From Pseudomonadota bacterium (lineage in GTDB: Bacteria > Cyanobacteriota > Vampirovibrionia > Obscuribacterales > Obscuribacteraceae): a stretch of 49,469 nt of DNA. The stretch covers positions 1 through 49,469 of the forward strand of contig JAJPJO010000264.1 of the NCBI GenBank assembly GCA_021324135.1, in the 5' to 3' direction. Under the pieces are notes generated by a model, which saw nothing but the letters and a program-made list of their open reading frames with translations, was not told where the DNA came from and did no database searches. Within the stretch, counting starts at the first letter, position 1. Each line of letters opens with the position of its first letter. The translations under genes and the position numbers were made by a program. Below are positions 41,084 through 49,469 of the stretch, piece after piece.

Positions 41084-41896
41084 TTAGCGCGTCCAGAGCA
41101 CCGGGAACATCGGATGCTCCATGCGCGCACCGGGCGCAAGCTCTGCCTCGAGCCCTTCAAATGGCGGAGATGTCGGCCAGGGACGGGGCGCATGAACTGC
41201 ATCATCTCCCAGGAAGCGCACCGAAAATACCCTCCTTCTCTTTCCCGGCTCGCTGCCTGCAGCTGCGTGGAGTGTCAGCATATGAAAGCAGACGACATCG
41301 CCCGGTTCTACTTCCCAACCGATAATGGGAAATTTGTCTCTTTGCGCATCTATGTCCGGCAGCTCAGCGAGACTTCCTTCGGGAAACCATTTGGCTTGTT
41401 TGTCTCGGAACGATCGCGGCATGAGCCAGGGTCCTTTGTGAGAGCCGGCGACGAACTCCAGAGTCGAAGCTCTGGCAATCGAATCGGCCGGGATCCACAT
41501 GCTGCAATTTTGCTTTCCTTCGATGTTGTAGTAAGGCTGATCCTGATGCCACGGCGTCGCCTGTCGTGTATTAGGTTCCTTCACCAACAAATGGTCGTGA
41601 TATAAGCGTGCCGTTCGGCTATTCATCAACATTCCTGCAAGCATGCCGATTTGCGATTCGAAGATGAAGCGTCTGTAAAACTCGTTGTGCTGCCAGGTGC
41701 AAAAGTCTTCGATGAAGAAGCCGGGATCATCCGCATCACTGCAAACCTTGGCAAGCGGACTTGGATTTTTCAGGTTGAATTCAATGCCCTGCCGCAGCAG
41801 CTCTACTTCGTCTGTCGTCAGTAATCCACGAATACAGACCGCGCCGTTTTCCTCGAAATCCTGGATCAGCTTTTGTGAAACGGTTATGGACTTCAT
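41084..41896 (-). CDS. Phytanoyl-CoA dioxygenase (PhyH)-like Fe(II)/2-oxoglutarate enzyme
   Basis: This 270-residue protein has the Fe(II) ligands His117 and Asp119 in TPWHQDQPY and His210 in LTLHAAAGS, with an Arg in RRVFSVRFLGDD as the likely 2-oxoglutarate partner. PhyH enzymes hydroxylate acyl-CoAs or other small substrates; the substrate here is unknown. ATG 41896 has GAGGAG about nine bases upstream; the frame opens 48 bases earlier. It lies 55 bases from the Mqo gene, same strand, so co-transcription is possible. Confidence 0.9.
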   Translation of the reverse strand: MKSITVSQKLIQDFEENGAVCIRGLLTTDEVELLRQGIEFNLKNPSPLAKVCSDADDPGFFIEDFCTWQHNEFYRRFIFESQIGMLAGMLMNSRTARLYHDHLLVKEPNTRQATPWHQDQPYYNIEGKQNCSMWIPADSIARASTLEFVAGSHKGPWLMPRSFRDKQAKWFPEGSLAELPDIDAQRDKFPIIGWEVEPGDVVCFHMLTLHAAAGSEPGKRRRVFSVRFLGDDAVHAPRPWPTSPPFEGLEAELAPGARMEHPMFPVLWTR

Positions 41897-41950
41897 CTGC
41901 CATGGCTCCTCAGTACGTTCTATTAGAATAAAGCACAATGGCAAACAATC

Positions 41951-43450
41951 TCAAATATTTTTGAGCCGCAGTATCTCCGCCGTCTGCGCCCTTACTCTGC
42001 GGCACAGCTCGGAATCCTGACTTATTGATTGGCCGAAGGAAGGAATTATCTCAGTCAGTTTCTTTGACCAGCCGTTGCTGACCTCGCTGCCAAAGCAGCG
42101 CTCGAGAAGCTGAAGCATGATATATACGGCTGTCGAGGCGCCCGGCGACGCTCCAAGCATGGCCGCTAGAGAGCCATCGCCCGCGGTGACCAGTTCGGTG
42201 CCAAATTGTAAGACGCCACCGTGCTTTGGATCTTTTTTGACGATTTGAACTCGCTGCCCGGCCACTTTTAGTTCCCAATCCTCGCTCATGGCGTTAGGGA
42301 AGAACTCGCGCAGCATCTCATAGCGTTCTTCATTAGATTCCAGAACCTGGCCGATCAGATACTCAGTCAGGGCGATGTTATCTCGCCCGACCGCGAGAAA
42401 AGGGAGAATATTGTCGGGATCGATCGAAGCGAACAAATCGAAAATCGAGCCGTGCTTGAGGAACTTTGTGGAAAAGCCGGCGTAAGGACCGAAGAGAAGG
42501 GATACCTTTCCATTCACATGGCGGGTGTCCAGGTGCGGCACCGACATTGGTGGTGAACCGACCGAAGCTTTTCCATAAACCTTAGCATTATGACGTGAGG
42601 CAATTTCCGCTTTATCACAGCGCAGCCAAATACCGCTGACCGGAAAGCCGGCGTAACCATGGGCTTCGGGAATACCCGATTTTTGCAGAAGCGGCAAAGA
42701 TCCGCCCCCCGCTCCAATGAAAACGAACTTTGCCTTCGACTCAAAGTGCTCTCCTGATTTTTCGTCTCGAACAATAACCTTCCAGCTCGAGTCAGAATCT
42801 CTGTGAATGCTTTGCACGCGACTTGAAAAATGAATATTGATACCGTCTTTGGTGCGGAGGTAATTGAAAAGCAGGTTGGTAAGCGACCCATAATCGACAT
42901 CGGTGCCGGAAAGCATTCGAGTGGCTGCAACGACTTCTTTTGGATCGCGACCCTCCATCACCAGCGGAACCCACTCCTCAATTTGCTTTTTGTCATCAGA
43001 GAATTCCATGCCTGAGTAGCAGTGATGAGTTGATAGCGCCTTGAAGCGTTTTTTCAAATACGCGACATTATCCGCTCCTCGAACAAAACTTAAATGAGGC
43101 ACCGGATATATGAAGGCTTGCGGATCTGTGATTGCACCGCTCTTCACCAGATAAGCCCAGAATTGTCGCGAGAGATCGAATTCGGTATTTATTTCCAATG
43201 CCTTGGAGATATCCACGCCGCCATTTTTCTCCGGCGTGTAGTTTAGCTCGCATAGCGCGGCGTGCCCCGTGCCGGCGTTGTTCCATGCGTTTGAACTCTC
43301 TTCGGCTGGACCTTCCAGAGTCTCAAAAATCTGAATCTTCAGGTCCGGCTGCAACTCCTTAAATAAAACCGCCAGCGTGGCGCTCATTATGCCGGCGCCA
43401 ATCAGCAAGACGTCGGTTTTGTCCAATGCATGACTGTTGTGGTGCTTCAT
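41951..43450 (-). CDS. mqo: Malate:quinone oxidoreductase
   Basis: A 499-residue flavoprotein of typical Mqo length, with FAD-binding [16 protein letters not shown] (16-31), [22 protein letters not shown] (about 52-73), [19 protein letters not shown] and a C-terminal [16 protein letters not shown] segment. It oxidises malate to oxaloacetate at the inner membrane and passes electrons to quinone, joining the TCA cycle to respiration. The ATG lies at a typical N-terminus. It precedes the PhyH-like gene on the same strand. Confidence 0.96.
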   Translation of the reverse strand: MKHHNSHALDKTDVLLIGAGIMSATLAVLFKELQPDLKIQIFETLEGPAEESSNAWNNAGTGHAALCELNYTPEKNGGVDISKALEINTEFDLSRQFWAYLVKSGAITDPQAFIYPVPHLSFVRGADNVAYLKKRFKALSTHHCYSGMEFSDDKKQIEEWVPLVMEGRDPKEVVAATRMLSGTDVDYGSLTNLLFNYLRTKDGINIHFSSRVQSIHRDSDSSWKVIVRDEKSGEHFESKAKFVFIGAGGGSLPLLQKSGIPEAHGYAGFPVSGIWLRCDKAEIASRHNAKVYGKASVGSPPMSVPHLDTRHVNGKVSLLFGPYAGFSTKFLKHGSIFDLFASIDPDNILPFLAVGRDNIALTEYLIGQVLESNEERYEMLREFFPNAMSEDWELKVAGQRVQIVKKDPKHGGVLQFGTELVTAGDGSLAAMLGASPGASTAVYIMLQLLERCFGSEVSNGWSKKLTEIIPSFGQSISQDSELCRRVRAQTAEILRLKNI

Positions 43451-43534
43451 TGTCTAGGTCTCGAACTTGATGGTTCCTGCTACTCAATCGGCCAATTATC
43501 GCAGTAAATTCGAGTTCGGAAAACTTGACAATGA

Positions 43535-44542
43535 TTAAAAGGCTCGAAGCGTCTTCTTCCCCTGCAACGCCATGCTCAACTCGAGCAGCGGCCTGTTCAT
43601 TTGCAAAACAACCGCTTTCATTTGACGAGTCATAATCAGCCTGTCGGCTAGAACTTCCATATTGATTCTCTGCGACGTTGCTCCTGTCAAGATCTTCAAT
43701 CGCTCAGCCGTCTCACCGCTTTTCAGGAAGGGGAAATTGCTGTTGTAGCGCCAGTGATCGAGGAGCATTTCCCGGCGCGTCCGATTTTCCCCCGATGGCT
43801 TTGAATTGAGGTGCGCCCAGACGCTGTCTGGGAATTCAGTGCGCGGGCAGGTGGGAAAATCGTAGAGCTTGGTGAGCATGTTCGGATAAGAACCGCGCTC
43901 GTGCCAACGTCCTGATGATGAGCGGACCGCAAAAGCGGAGAAGATTGATGGGACCAGTCCGGCTACGATGCCGACTGTTCCGCCTGGTATGGACAGTTTT
44001 GGATACTTATAAGTAGGTATGGAAAGAGCTTCGGCTATCGCCCACAAGCTGCCGTTTGTGCGGAAAGCCCAGAGATTGGCGCGGTTAACTCGTGCATCTC
44101 GCTCTTGCGTGTATGCCTTTAGAATCTCCTCCATCACCGCTTCTTCTTTTTCGATTTCCGCAATCACAAAGGCAACTTCAAGGTTGGTTTGCTGAATGGT
44201 GGCCATGATGTCGAATCTCAAATCGCCGATGTCCTGGCGCAGCTCAACCGGCGCCTTCTGCCCGTTTAGTTGAGCTAGCCTTCTTTTCAGTTCGTCGAGC
44301 TCTTTGAATTTCCCGGTTAAGCCAAGAGACTCGGAGAGCTGCACCGCATCTGGTGACAAATCGGATGAGTGAGAATCGCACACGGTATCAAAAATGGGAT
44401 CTAGAATAGCGCCTTTGGTCAGCTCATCGGCGTTAGTCGGCGCCGCAGGCAAGCTCCAGGCAAACGGAGATGCGCCGCCGAGCGCAAGCCAGGTCGCGAG
44501 TAAGATGCTAGTGATCGTCTTTTCCAGCTGATTCGACTTCAT
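43535..44542 (-). CDS. Secreted protein of unknown function
   Basis: A signal peptide (ITSILLATWLALGGASPFAWS, about 10-30) precedes a mature protein of about 300 residues. A helical, coiled-coil-like segment (about 75-155, FKELDELKRRLAQLNG and IAEIEKEEAVMEEIL) is followed by a hydrophobic Gly-rich stretch (about 180-200) and a Trp/Arg-rich part. I do not recognise the family. Confidence 0.6.
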   Translation of the reverse strand: MKSNQLEKTITSILLATWLALGGASPFAWSLPAAPTNADELTKGAILDPIFDTVCDSHSSDLSPDAVQLSESLGLTGKFKELDELKRRLAQLNGQKAPVELRQDIGDLRFDIMATIQQTNLEVAFVIAEIEKEEAVMEEILKAYTQERDARVNRANLWAFRTNGSLWAIAEALSIPTYKYPKLSIPGGTVGIVAGLVPSIFSAFAVRSSSGRWHERGSYPNMLTKLYDFPTCPRTEFPDSVWAHLNSKPSGENRTRREMLLDHWRYNSNFPFLKSGETAERLKILTGATSQRINMEVLADRLIMTRQMKAVVLQMNRPLLELSMALQGKKTLRAF

Positions 44543-44620
44543 GTCAGTTTACCGCCTGCCCAAAATAACAGACGCAGGCAAAGCTTTCATAAGCTGCAGT
44601 TAAGTTCCAGGTGGCGAACT

Positions 44621-45421
44621 CTACATATGCTCTCTTTTTGCCATCCAAATGCACCAGATCAGACCAATGGCCAGCATCACACAAAGACCGATGATGCCCC
44701 TGCCCCAATCCGTCTCCCAGAACTGCGGACCTTCCTGAGGCGTGGCGCCTTCTTTCACGGAGTCCTTAGGCAGGGCAATGCGAAGGGTCAGATTATTTCC
44801 TGGATATAACATCTCGGTCTGACACTTGATGAACATGTTGCCTTTCTCAACTTTCACATCTTTCTTTTCAGAAGCGTTGCCGCGCGTTGCAGTGACCTTC
44901 ACTTGCTCTTCGTTCATCGCGCTTGGTAATGAGACGAATAGTGTCACCTTATCGATTGGCATCGTCCAATCGTCTCCGGTGACGTTCCAAACAAGCTCGG
45001 CTTTGTCCTTGTCTTTAGTGATGGCATGATCGGAATGATATTCGATTTTGTAATTGTGCTGGCCGCTCGGTGGCACACCGGGTTTCGATATCTTCAGAAA
45101 GACCTTATGCGCTTTTTCATCGCGAGTCGTGTCCACGATTGTCATCGTTTTTGTACCACTGATGATTTCGTTGGCTGAAGCCTCGCCGTTTAATTGGTTC
45201 TCCGGCATAATTCTGACTAAGGGCTCGGTATGAGTGGGTGCCAGGTCGGTCATCAAGTCTTCTGTTGCTGTCACACGCTTGTTTTCATCAATGTCCAGGT
45301 GAACATCCAGAGACTTCACCGATTCTGCATAACAGGCGGGCATCGTCGCTGCCAGTGCGACAATGATGAAAACGAACTGACAAATGAAATGGCAAAAGTT
45401 TCTATGCATGATGACACTCAT
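44621..45421 (-). CDS. Secreted or membrane-anchored protein of unknown function
   Basis: A signal peptide (IMHRNFCHFICQFVFIIVALAATMPACYA, about 4-31) is followed by a beta-rich domain of about 195 residues and a C-terminal membrane helix (GIIGLCVMLAIGLIWCIWMA, about 243-262) with a positive tail. This is a type I membrane layout, with the bulk outside. The start may be ATG 45421 or ATG 45409; no ribosome binding site decides it. No family recognised. Confidence 0.6.
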   Translation of the reverse strand: MSVIMHRNFCHFICQFVFIIVALAATMPACYAESVKSLDVHLDIDENKRVTATEDLMTDLAPTHTEPLVRIMPENQLNGEASANEIISGTKTMTIVDTTRDEKAHKVFLKISKPGVPPSGQHNYKIEYHSDHAITKDKDKAELVWNVTGDDWTMPIDKVTLFVSLPSAMNEEQVKVTATRGNASEKKDVKVEKGNMFIKCQTEMLYPGNNLTLRIALPKDSVKEGATPQEGPQFWETDWGRGIIGLCVMLAIGLIWCIWMAKREHM

Positions 45422-45474
45422 TGTGATAGTTGGAATGCACCCTTCACTCTAGCAGATGTTCCGCTCCCGGGCAG

Positions 45475-46209
45475 TCACTTCGCTCGATCAGTTCCAGGTC
45501 TGAAAATCAGGAAATACTGATAAGGCAATAGAGTGATTTCTTTATCGAGTTTATACCCTGCCTCATTCATTTCTTGCTCGAGATTAGTTTTGGAGATGCG
45601 ATGCTCGGGCGGCGGACCTTCAGGTGATTCGGGCGTGAAATCAATGATCGCAAGGCGTCCATTGCTAAGGAGTTGCTTTTGCAAAGCACTGAAATAGGCA
45701 ATTCTGTCATCGATGTGGTGATACGTGTCGACCACCAGAATCAAGTTGACTTTAACAGGAACTTTGATTTTTTTACCGGACACCTTCAAAGGGAAGTGGT
45801 TCGCTAAAGATCTTTTCTTACCCTCCCGTCTCAGGTACTGGATCATGTTGGGCTCGACATCAGCGGCATAAATCTTGGCCTGGGGGTATGCCTTTGCAAT
45901 GCGCAGTGAAAAATATCCGGTGCCTGCGCCGATGTCCAAGATCTTATCGTCGGCATGTATATCTAATGCCTCGATCGTTTTATCCGGTTGTTGCCACTTG
46001 TCGCGTGCTGGATCTTCGAATTTCTTGATCCACTTTTCGGTGTCGGAAAAATTATGGTGATAGCCATGCTTCTTATCATGACTGTGATGATCGTCTGTTG
46101 CTGTTGGGGGCGCCGCTTCCGCCCGTTGTGTTTGTGCTGTCGTACAGCCGTCTATAAGCAGGGCCAACAAAGATAGGACGATGCGGTTGGCAGTGTGAAT
46201 CGGATTCAT
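45475..46209 (-). CDS. Predicted lipoprotein methyltransferase
   Basis: A short hydrophobic signal ending in a lipobox-like LLIDGCTT (Cys about 22) suggests lipid anchoring outside the cytoplasm. The rest is a class I SAM-dependent methyltransferase: motif I LDIGAGTGYFSLRIAKAYP (about 95-113), the acidic YAADVEP, and VKVNLILVVDTYHH. Known relatives of this layout (signal plus methyltransferase) are annotated but not well studied, and how SAM would be supplied outside the cytoplasm is unclear. The substrate is unknown. Confidence 0.75.
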   Translation of the reverse strand: MNPIHTANRIVLSLLALLIDGCTTAQTQRAEAAPPTATDDHHSHDKKHGYHHNFSDTEKWIKKFEDPARDKWQQPDKTIEALDIHADDKILDIGAGTGYFSLRIAKAYPQAKIYAADVEPNMIQYLRREGKKRSLANHFPLKVSGKKIKVPVKVNLILVVDTYHHIDDRIAYFSALQKQLLSNGRLAIIDFTPESPEGPPPEHRISKTNLEQEMNEAGYKLDKEITLLPYQYFLIFRPGTDRAK

Positions 46210-46394
46210 GATTTCTTTTGTTGTAAAAACGCGGTCGAATTGTTAGTAGACCCTCAAAGGCCATCAATTCTATCAGCAAATAGGCGTATCAAACGATGAT
46301 GTCAGAGTCCTAATGCAGGTTTTTACTGTCCGGCCACGAGGAAGAGGACGAGTTCAGGGCTCATCCTCTTCCTCAATATTCTCGAGCCGCTCGC

Positions 46395-46982
46395 TCAAGC
46401 AGTACGTCTATACAGATCCTTTTCGATATCCTTGAAGGCAAAGGATGTTGCAATCCAGGCTGAACCGTAAGTCAACATCTCGATGCCGATGAGCAGGCCG
46501 ATTACCCATAACGCTGTTACCGGCCAGCCAAGAACAATAATGAATCCAAGAATCAGGTCGACTATGCCGCCAAAGATGAACCAGCCAAAATTTGGCTCCT
46601 TTCGATGGCGGAAGCCGTGGAAAAGATTAATGACGCCACTGACGATCAAATATGCGCCTATCAGCAGAGTCAAGCTCAGGGCTCCGGCAAATGGGTTGAA
46701 GAGCAGCAGGGCGCCGGCGCAGAGATAAACAATCGCAGAGAGCGCATTGAGAAGCACATGCTTTTTGTGCTTTCTTGCCATCCTAAACGCCTGGATGCAC
46801 TCCAAAATGCCTGCGGCCAGCAAAACTCCGCCCAGAACAAGGACGGCCCCAATGGTCGCGAGTGCGGAGGCCAATATTGCCACCACCCCTAGTGCGGCCA
46901 TCGCTATTCCAAAAATCAAAAGCGTGCCCGAGTACAATTCAGTAATCTTTTCCTCCTGTGGGGGTTTAATTGTCGTGTTCAT
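46395..46982 (-). CDS. HdeD-family membrane protein
   Basis: This ~195-residue protein has six membrane helices (about residues 17-190). The internal pattern is of HdeD/DUF308 proteins: AALGVVAILASALATIGAVLVLGG, VLGGVLLAAGILECIQAF, LIVSGVINLFHGFRHRK, and GWFIFGGIVDLILGFIIVLGWP. HdeD proteins were first linked to acid resistance; wider role is not known. ATG 46982 is set by GGAGGAGAGGTT upstream; the frame opens at 47036. Confidence 0.9.
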   Translation of the reverse strand: MNTTIKPPQEEKITELYSGTLLIFGIAMAALGVVAILASALATIGAVLVLGGVLLAAGILECIQAFRMARKHKKHVLLNALSAIVYLCAGALLLFNPFAGALSLTLLIGAYLIVSGVINLFHGFRHRKEPNFGWFIFGGIVDLILGFIIVLGWPVTALWVIGLLIGIEMLTYGSAWIATSFAFKDIEKDLYRRTA

Positions 46983-47264
46983 AACCTCTCCTCCCAGGCG
47001 TGACGTCAACGCTGGCGCCGCCGTCCGCCCTAACAATTAGGCTGCCACTAGTTCAATTCATACCTGACTAAACTGCTGATTGCTCAAGCCTGGCAACCGG
47101 CGAGACTGATAGCTTTCACCATTATTTCCTCGCCTTTTATCTTTCTTTGGCAACGACTGAAAGAACGGCGATAAGTTCCATTCCCGCTGCCTCGAAGCGA
47201 AACTGCTTAACCTCGAGCTGTATCCTTTTCGTGCTTGTTAGCGGCTTCCAGTACCTGTTGTTGG

Positions 47265-48032
47265 CTATGGGCAGGGCGGACCAAGTGTTCGTAACAGTTT
47301 CTCGAATCTATGACGCACTCGATCATTTTCGATGTCCTCGATGTTCATCCGCGTCACTTGGAAGGTCAAAATCTCTTTGTGCCGTTTGACCGTGATGTCA
47401 ACTGTAGTTCCAGCTCGACCATCAAGTATGCGCCAGAATTCCGGCTGCATGTCCGAACGTGTGAACTCATGGTCATTGGCCTTAAGGAGAACGTCGCCGG
47501 GTCGCAAACCTACCTTTTCCGCTGGGCAGCCACGGTAAACTTCGATGATCACCGGGTACCGCTGAAACAGGGTCTTGACCGATTCAAACCCGGTTATTCC
47601 GAACTCTAAATTTCGATAGTCCTCTCTAGTCAACTTTGCCCTGTGGAAAAGCCCCGAGGGCAGACGATCTTGCTTCCCGTGCATCAGCGGTTCCAATGCC
47701 CATGGCGTAGTTGTCTGAGCCTCACCGTTCAGTTTACTCGAGTTTGCATTGCCATCAAGGTTGGTGGCATGACCTCGCTTACTGACGGAGCCATTCAATA
47801 AAGGACTGGATGATGTTGTAACCTGGCTCTCCGGTAATGTTGCGTTGCCGGCGGCCGGCGTATTTGCAGAGGTGGTTTTCGACCCATCATCTAGAGATGC
47901 CTCTTGCTGCTGCAGGGTGGATGGCACTTGTGCCTCGACAGGCTGGCTTGATGCGATCTCGACGTGAAGCGAAACGGCAAGTAAAAGACTCAGGGCAATA
48001 ATTTTCACATCATGACGCCAAACAGGAATCAA
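47265..48032 (-). CDS. Secreted PDZ-domain protein
   Basis: A signal peptide (VKIIALSLLLAVSLHVEIASSQ, about 9-30) and a Ser/Thr/Asn-rich disordered stretch (about 35-110) precede a PDZ domain (about 150-235) with EVYRGCPAEKVGLRPGDVLLKANDHE. No protease domain is present, so it probably binds other envelope proteins. The start is a TTG at 48032; a GTG at 48008 would also keep the signal peptide. Confidence 0.7.
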   Translation of the reverse strand: MIPVWRHDVKIIALSLLLAVSLHVEIASSQPVEAQVPSTLQQQEASLDDGSKTTSANTPAAGNATLPESQVTTSSSPLLNGSVSKRGHATNLDGNANSSKLNGEAQTTTPWALEPLMHGKQDRLPSGLFHRAKLTREDYRNLEFGITGFESVKTLFQRYPVIIEVYRGCPAEKVGLRPGDVLLKANDHEFTRSDMQPEFWRILDGRAGTTVDITVKRHKEILTFQVTRMNIEDIENDRVRHRFEKLLRTLGPPCP

Positions 48033-48061
48033 ACATTCAGATTACTCCATTTCGGCAAAAT

Positions 48062-48730
48062 TTAGGGAGATTGTGAGCGAGAAGTTTGAGAGCCATTTGA
48101 CTTGTGTGTAGGCTTAAAGTCTTTTATGTCCTTTACCTCAACCTCGCCATCGGCAATATAGACTCTGAGAACGAGCGCCAGGGATTTGTTGGGGTTCGGC
48201 TCGATCTTTTCAATGATGCCACGTATGGAGGCCGGCTGCCCGTCATGGCTTTGTACATCGAATTCGTCTTTGAGGGTGACATACTCAAATGCATGAATCG
48301 TAGTTCCATCTTGATTCGATGCAACAGAAAATAAGCGTTTCTTATCGTCCTTGTGACCGGTTATCAAATTCAAAGGGCTGCCCTGTGTGTCAGCAGCGAT
48401 AGCTCGATAAGGGAAGACGACATACTTGCCGATCATAGGCTTGATTGCCTGCTCGAGATCGTCGTATGTCATCTTGCCCTCGGAAACTTTCCCGGCCGCT
48501 GTGTACAAAAGGATGTATCGCAGGCGCGGCAGGCGCTTGTCCGTATCCGGCATTTCCTTCAAATACTTGCTCGAATATTCATAGCCTTTTGTCCAGTCCT
48601 CCTCATTGAGGGACGACAGTAATTGATCCCATTGTTTATCTGTGACATCCGCATACGCACATGGAATGTTAAAAGTGCTGGCTGTAAGTAGAATGAACGC
48701 GAAAAATACCGTGACGAATTTGTTGATCAT
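48062..48730 (-). CDS. Secreted protein of unknown function
   Basis: A signal peptide (MINKFVTVFFAFILLTASTF, ending near AYA-DVTD) begins at ATG 48730, which has GAGG upstream; a GTG two codons earlier is the alternative. The ~200-residue mature part is helical at first, then beta-rich, with a Ser/Gln-rich tail. No family recognised. Confidence 0.6.
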   Translation of the reverse strand: MINKFVTVFFAFILLTASTFNIPCAYADVTDKQWDQLLSSLNEEDWTKGYEYSSKYLKEMPDTDKRLPRLRYILLYTAAGKVSEGKMTYDDLEQAIKPMIGKYVVFPYRAIAADTQGSPLNLITGHKDDKKRLFSVASNQDGTTIHAFEYVTLKDEFDVQSHDGQPASIRGIIEKIEPNPNKSLALVLRVYIADGEVEVKDIKDFKPTHKSNGSQTSRSQSP

Positions 48731-48900
48731 CTGCACCTCACAGCGAGCAGTTTGCGGCGGACACGAAAAATCAGTGAGACTCCAACTAAAACTTTATCCG
48801 CATGCTGTTAGATCCATTTTTGTCAACTGTATGACCAATGAAAATTCTTTGATCGATGTCTAAATCACTCGCGCAGAAGCCCGTGTAACGCTTGTGCTGT

Positions 48901-49380
48901 TTACTGATTAGTATCCGGGTTGCATCTTGGCACCACGAGCTTTGCCGTGAGCACTTGCACGGCATTACCAGCTTGATCTCTTGTAATACTACGTATGGTG
49001 ACTGTGCCGCGATCCGGACGTGACTTCGATGGTTTGATCTCAACCACCTCCGACTCAACGTGCAACGTGTCTCCGGGCCGAGTTGGGCGAGGCCAGGATA
49101 TCTCGCCGCCGGCACCGATAAGTCCGCCAAGAACCGGCGCGCTTGAGACCAGGAGGCGCATTGTAATAGCCGCAGTATGCCAGCCGCTCGCTACAAGCTC
49201 GCCAAAAAAAGTATTACTCGCCTGCTCCTCATCAAGGTGGAAAGGTTGCGGATCGAACTGGTTGGCAAACGACTTGATCTGCTCGGCATCAACAGCATAA
49301 TCCGGGCTGCGAAATGTTTGTCCAACCTGCAAATCTTCGAGCGTCAAATCTTTAGTTTTGAATTTTGCTTTCGTATCCAT
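48901..49380 (-). CDS. MaoC-like hydratase
   Basis: A hot-dog-fold MaoC-like protein of about 159 residues. It has LEDLQVGQTFRSPDYAVDAEQIKSFANQFDPQPFHLDEEQA (about 13-53), with the Asp and His of the D-x4-H catalytic pair in DPQPFH. The segments FFGELVASGWHTAAITMRL and WPRPTRPGDTLHVESEVVE are also typical. MaoC-like enzymes hydrate enoyl-CoA in fatty-acid metabolism. ATG 49380 has GGGAG upstream; the frame opens at 49401. Confidence 0.93.
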   Translation of the reverse strand: MDTKAKFKTKDLTLEDLQVGQTFRSPDYAVDAEQIKSFANQFDPQPFHLDEEQASNTFFGELVASGWHTAAITMRLLVSSAPVLGGLIGAGGEISWPRPTRPGDTLHVESEVVEIKPSKSRPDRGTVTIRSITRDQAGNAVQVLTAKLVVPRCNPDTNQ

Positions 49381-49469
49381 AAAAGGCTCACTCCCATTCA
49401 TTGCATTTCTTTTCTATTGTTTGCAGCACTTTTTGAAACGTTCGCCACTCATCCGCACTAATTGCAGAA

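Noticed and set aside
1..49469. tRNA, rRNA or known riboswitch
   Set aside because: No cloverleaf, rRNA segment or riboswitch consensus was recognised on either strand by eye; a covariance-model search would be needed to exclude them.

Overview
The window looks like chromosomal DNA of a large-genome, non-photosynthetic bacterium. The best guess is the cyanobacterial sister clade Melainabacteria/Vampirovibrionia, Obscuribacter-like. This rests on the style of the two Ser/Thr kinases (Cys-pair N-terminus, kinase, one membrane helix, LRR/TPR tail), the many secreted TPR/PDZ/unknown proteins, and a GH15/phosphorylase-kinase-like protein of a type I recall from cyanobacteria. The assignment is inference; no rRNA or other taxonomic marker is present.

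Left half (1-25.3 kb, visibly richer in G+C, strong GGAG-type ribosome binding sites). Positions 1-6.4 kb hold a rearranged MoxR/vWA (Bat/Mxa-like) locus: membrane TPR protein, vWA protein with a degenerate metal site, BatD/MxaA-like protein, MoxR ATPase and DUF58-like protein. It is followed by a secreted thioredoxin-fold-like protein and a secreted HtrA-like protease, two small unknowns, a CYTH-domain protein, an unknown, and a GH15-like protein (6.6-12.2 kb). A minus-strand group at 12.5-15.4 kb encodes a Gly/His-rich protein, an unknown with a conserved C-terminal domain, and a compact sigma-70 factor. Diverging from it across an 0.8-kb gap (16.2-17.4 kb) are an acyl-carrier-protein-like gene whose carrier Ser is Gly and a complete LuxI-type autoinducer synthase. 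Then come two small proteins, a seven-helix membrane protein, and two patatin-like lipases on either side of a zincin-like protein (17.8-22.7 kb). A gene-poor 22.7-23.2 kb stretch carries tandem palindromes and possible IS relics. A second minus-strand group (23.2-25.3 kb) encodes a DUF2157-like membrane protein, a paralogue of the conserved-domain protein at 13.5 kb, and two very small ORFs. Both minus-strand groups have the same 16-bp motif upstream.

Right half (25.7-49.4 kb, lower G+C) looks like ordinary host chromosome. It holds a divergent histidine kinase/response regulator pair, two large Ser/Thr kinases, a HEFAH zincin with a repeat tract, a protein with an HMA_2-like tail, a large secreted TPR protein, an SDR oxidoreductase, a HigA antitoxin next to a decayed HigB, a DUF1460 amidase-like protein, a phytanoyl-CoA dioxygenase-like protein, malate:quinone oxidoreductase, a lipoprotein methyltransferase, an HdeD-like protein, a PDZ protein, several secreted unknowns and a MaoC-like hydratase.

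The most interesting content is the left half. An AHL-synthase gene with a serine-less ACP-like partner sits divergently beside a sigma-factor group, and that group shares a promoter-region motif and a protein family with a second group 10 kb away. Together with the lipases and the MoxR/vWA-HtrA envelope module, this could be an undescribed signalling/envelope island. No LuxR-type receptor was found in the window.
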